DNA of 31,938 nt, from the NCBI GenBank assembly GCA_003151895.1, contig PLYX01000078.1:1-31938 (forward strand). Direction: 5' to 3'. Both the position numbers and the translations under genes were made by a program. Positions 29,932 through 31,938 of the stretch are shown here, in pieces. Below the pieces are notes generated by a model that was not told the DNA's origin, did no database searches, and worked only from the letters and a program-made list of their open reading frames with translations. The stretch's first letter is position 1. Every line of letters begins with the position of its first letter. This DNA comes from Solirubrobacterales bacterium. GTDB taxonomy: Bacteria; Actinomycetota; Thermoleophilia; Solirubrobacterales; Solirubrobacteraceae.

Positions 29932-31647
29932 TCACGCGAGCCCGAGCATAACCCGGAAGTGCTCGACGCCACCTTGGCTGGTGGCGCCCGCGGTCAGCGT
30001 GCCGAGCGATTTGAGGTAGGGCACGAGGTTGGAGACGCCCGGGCTCTGGGTCAGGCCGACCCCTTCGAGGAAACCGAGCAGGGTCGGGAATTCGACGATC
30101 AGGCTCGGTTCGATGCCGTTGCCGAGCGTCGAGGCGGCGGTGGAGTAGGAGGGTGAGGTGGCGAGCGTGCTCGACGGGCTCAGCGCGCCCTGGACCGATG
30201 CCTGTCCGAGCCCGAGCACGAACTTGCCCTGGCCGTCGGCGACGAAGATGACCGCCGGGAAGCCCTGGAGCTTGACGCTCACCGCGGCGTCGGTTCCCGC
30301 GATCGAGGCGTTGCTGACGACCGCTCCGGCGCTTCGCATCAGGTTCCCGAGCTTGCCGACCGCCGCACGGGAGGCGGTGGGATCGTTGGAGGCGATCACG
30401 AGCGCCGCTTCGAGGTTGAAAAGGCCCGTGCCGCTCACGAACATCCCCGCGGGGCCGGCCCAGCTGCCGAAGTCCTGTTGCAATTTCGCGTTCGGGGAGC
30501 TCAGCGCCGCGAAGAGCTTTTCGATGCCTGCTCCTCCGAGCGAGGCGAACACGGTCGAGGTGCCGAGCGATGCCACGCCGCGCAGCAGCGCCAGCGCGCG
30601 CGGAAGGTTGGCGCCGCCCGTGCTTCCGATGCCCGCGGCGAGCCATGCGCCCCCGGGCAGCTCACCCAGGGCCTTCGCGCCTTCCTGGCCGAACAGCGGT
30701 GTGGATCCTCCGGCGGAGTGGACTTCGCCTTGCAGCGAGATCGAATTGGCGGTGGGTGTCACCGACAGAGATGCCGACTGTGAGCCCGCGAACAGCTGGC
30801 CGAGCAGCGACACTCCCTGGCTCATCGCGCCGTTCGAGCCGTGAACCGCCTTCACGAGCGCTTCGGGCTGGACGTAGGCGCTCGCGATCGCGTCTGCGGG
30901 CGGCTTGGCGTAACCGGTTGCGGTCGTGACGGCGGCGCCGCCCAGCGACGTGTCGACGACGCTCTTCAATCCCGATTCGCTGCCGATCACAGCGAAGTCC
31001 TTGACGATGCCCTCGGCGGCTCCGTTGGCTGACACCTGGTAGGAGACGCCTCTGTAGCTCGCCGCGTGCGCCTGTTGTTCGCGCGCGCGCTGCGCCAGGA
31101 AGGAACGGGCTCCCGCGACGTCGGATGTGTCGAGCACGATCGCTCCCTGGGCGCCCTTGGCGCCGAACGTGCCCGCCCCGAGCGAGGACGCCGCGCTCGA
31201 CAGGCCCCCTTCGAGCAGCGCCTGGGCGGAGGTTGCGCTCTGAGGAAGCCCACTGGTGTCGAGCGAGGTGATGAACACCCCCGCACGGTCGCCGACCCAA
31301 GGCTCGATGTCGCGCTTGAATTCGAGATGGCTGCCAACGCCTGAGAGCAGAGCCTGGGCGACGCTGCCATACGGTTCGGCCAGGTGCGTGAGCTTCTTCG
31401 CGGCTGAAGACGCGGCACCCGTTGCGCCGCCACTCGGCTTGATCGCGATGCTCGCATACAGCGGCGCCGACGCCGGCGCGACGGTGGCCGGGTCGGCGTT
31501 GGTGGCCGAGCCAGAGGACCCGCATCCCGCGAGCGCCGTTCCCGCGGCGAGCAGGGCCAGCGCGAACATGAAGGGATGCCCACCCCCGCGTAGGTGTCCC
31601 GCATGCGGGCCGCGGCGAGGGGGCGAGGAGATCGTGGGGGAGGGCAA
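29932..31647 (-). CDS. DUF3352-like lipoprotein
   Basis: A 571-residue exported protein. The TTG at 31647 is chosen because AAAGGAA lies at proper spacing and because it gives a charged N-region (PPRRGPHAGHLR) before the hydrophobic stretch. The first ATG, at 31569, would leave no positive charge. The lipobox is ALAGC with Cys42. The mature part has the features of DUF3352 proteins: APLYASIAIKP near the start, DIEPWVGDRAGVFI, ARSFLAQRA, YRGVSYQV, an IGSESGLKSVVD motif, a repeat of the same layout in the second half, and LLGFLEGVGL near the end. DUF3352 is widespread in actinobacteria and of unknown role. It is probably anchored on the outer face of the membrane. Confidence 0.82.
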   Translation of the reverse strand: MPSPTISSPPRRGPHAGHLRGGGHPFMFALALLAAGTALAGCGSSGSATNADPATVAPASAPLYASIAIKPSGGATGAASSAAKKLTHLAEPYGSVAQALLSGVGSHLEFKRDIEPWVGDRAGVFITSLDTSGLPQSATSAQALLEGGLSSAASSLGAGTFGAKGAQGAIVLDTSDVAGARSFLAQRAREQQAHAASYRGVSYQVSANGAAEGIVKDFAVIGSESGLKSVVDTSLGGAAVTTATGYAKPPADAIASAYVQPEALVKAVHGSNGAMSQGVSLLGQLFAGSQSASLSVTPTANSISLQGEVHSAGGSTPLFGQEGAKALGELPGGAWLAAGIGSTGGANLPRALALLRGVASLGTSTVFASLGGAGIEKLFAALSSPNAKLQQDFGSWAGPAGMFVSGTGLFNLEAALVIASNDPTASRAAVGKLGNLMRSAGAVVSNASIAGTDAAVSVKLQGFPAVIFVADGQGKFVLGLGQASVQGALSPSSTLATSPSYSTAASTLGNGIEPSLIVEFPTLLGFLEGVGLTQSPGVSNLVPYLKSLGTLTAGATSQGGVEHFRVMLGLA

Positions 31648-31938
31648 CGGGTTCCTTTCTCTGGATGGAGTCTGGCGGACTTGGTGGGGGTGGGCTCTGG
31701 CGACGTGCAGTCTGACGGCGGTGCGGCTTGGCGGGGGTGCAGTCCGGTCGAGTTCTCGCAACGAACGTTACACGCGCGGCCGCTGCACGTTCGCATGCAC
31801 TCGTACGGGGTTTGCAAGGGCGCGCGTCCCACCATCGAAACCAACGGCTGAGCAGGGCTTTTTGTGTGTCTTGGGGGATTGGGGCGTGCATTGTGGGAGA
31901 AAATGTGTAATTAGGGTTGCGTTGTGGGGGAAAGTGGG
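31648..31938. other. Right-edge intergenic region
   Basis: It holds the ribosome site and presumably the promoter of the DUF3352-like gene, but I could not identify a convincing -35/-10 pair. The last 80 bases are G/T-rich on the plus strand and less GC-rich overall. No gene is supported. Confidence 0.4.

Overview
This is a high-GC bacterial window. The best fit is an actinobacterium of class Thermoleophilia (Solirubrobacterales-like: Conexibacter, Solirubrobacter, Patulibacter). That placement is inferred from protein style: secreted NHL/Fn3-type proteins ending in Cys/Lys/Arg-rich tails, a collagen-like protein whose N-terminus contains TYANVAMTLAL and MGGGAYA, a DUF3352-like lipoprotein, a split transhydrogenase and many GTG/TTG starts. 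No rRNA, tRNA, CRISPR array or intact mobile element was found.

Layout. (1) 1-4.2 kb: a 5'-truncated DoxX gene (-), a metallo-beta-lactamase-fold hydrolase (+), two overlapping membrane-protein genes (-), a zone of gene debris, and a fused double-TetR regulator (-). (2) 4.2-4.93 kb: intergenic debris with A/T-rich direct repeats and a possible PurN-like remnant. (3) 4.93-13.8 kb: an exoprotein island. A low-GC small secreted protein is followed, after a hairpin and a putative promoter, by four co-directional secreted genes: a TolB-like propeller, a 990-aa modular protein, a six-bladed NHL propeller with three Fn3-like repeats, and a collagen-like stalk. The first three are joined by 4-base start/stop overlaps. 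All four have strong Shine-Dalgarno sites. (4) 13.8-16.1 kb: a scar zone with a lipoprotein, a HicB-antitoxin remnant, a PAP2 phosphatase, a TetR C-terminal fragment almost identical in DNA to the end of the double-TetR gene, and a small XRE regulator. (5) 16.2-20.0 kb: a PduO-type cobalamin adenosyltransferase (-), divergent from a three-gene NAD(P) transhydrogenase operon (pntAA-pntAB-pntB, all ATGA overlaps). (6) 20.2-21.3 kb: a secreted trypsin-like protease lacking a normal start codon. (7) 21.3-29.9 kb: a GT39-like glycosyltransferase (-), divergent from glpD-folP (coupled), then a degenerate Rho-like ATPase, a small unknown gene (-), and an APC transporter fused to a UspA-like domain. 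(8) 29.9-31.9 kb: a DUF3352-like lipoprotein (-) that converges on the transporter across an inverted repeat.

Functionally the window mixes central metabolism (transhydrogenase, GlpD, DHPS, B12 adenosylation) with a large investment in the cell surface. The strongest leads are the exoprotein operon with its shared cationic C-terminal tails, the Rho-like protein that has lost the Q- and R-loop regions of Rho, and the trail of duplicated or decayed gene fragments. All identifications come from reading the sequence; no database search was run.
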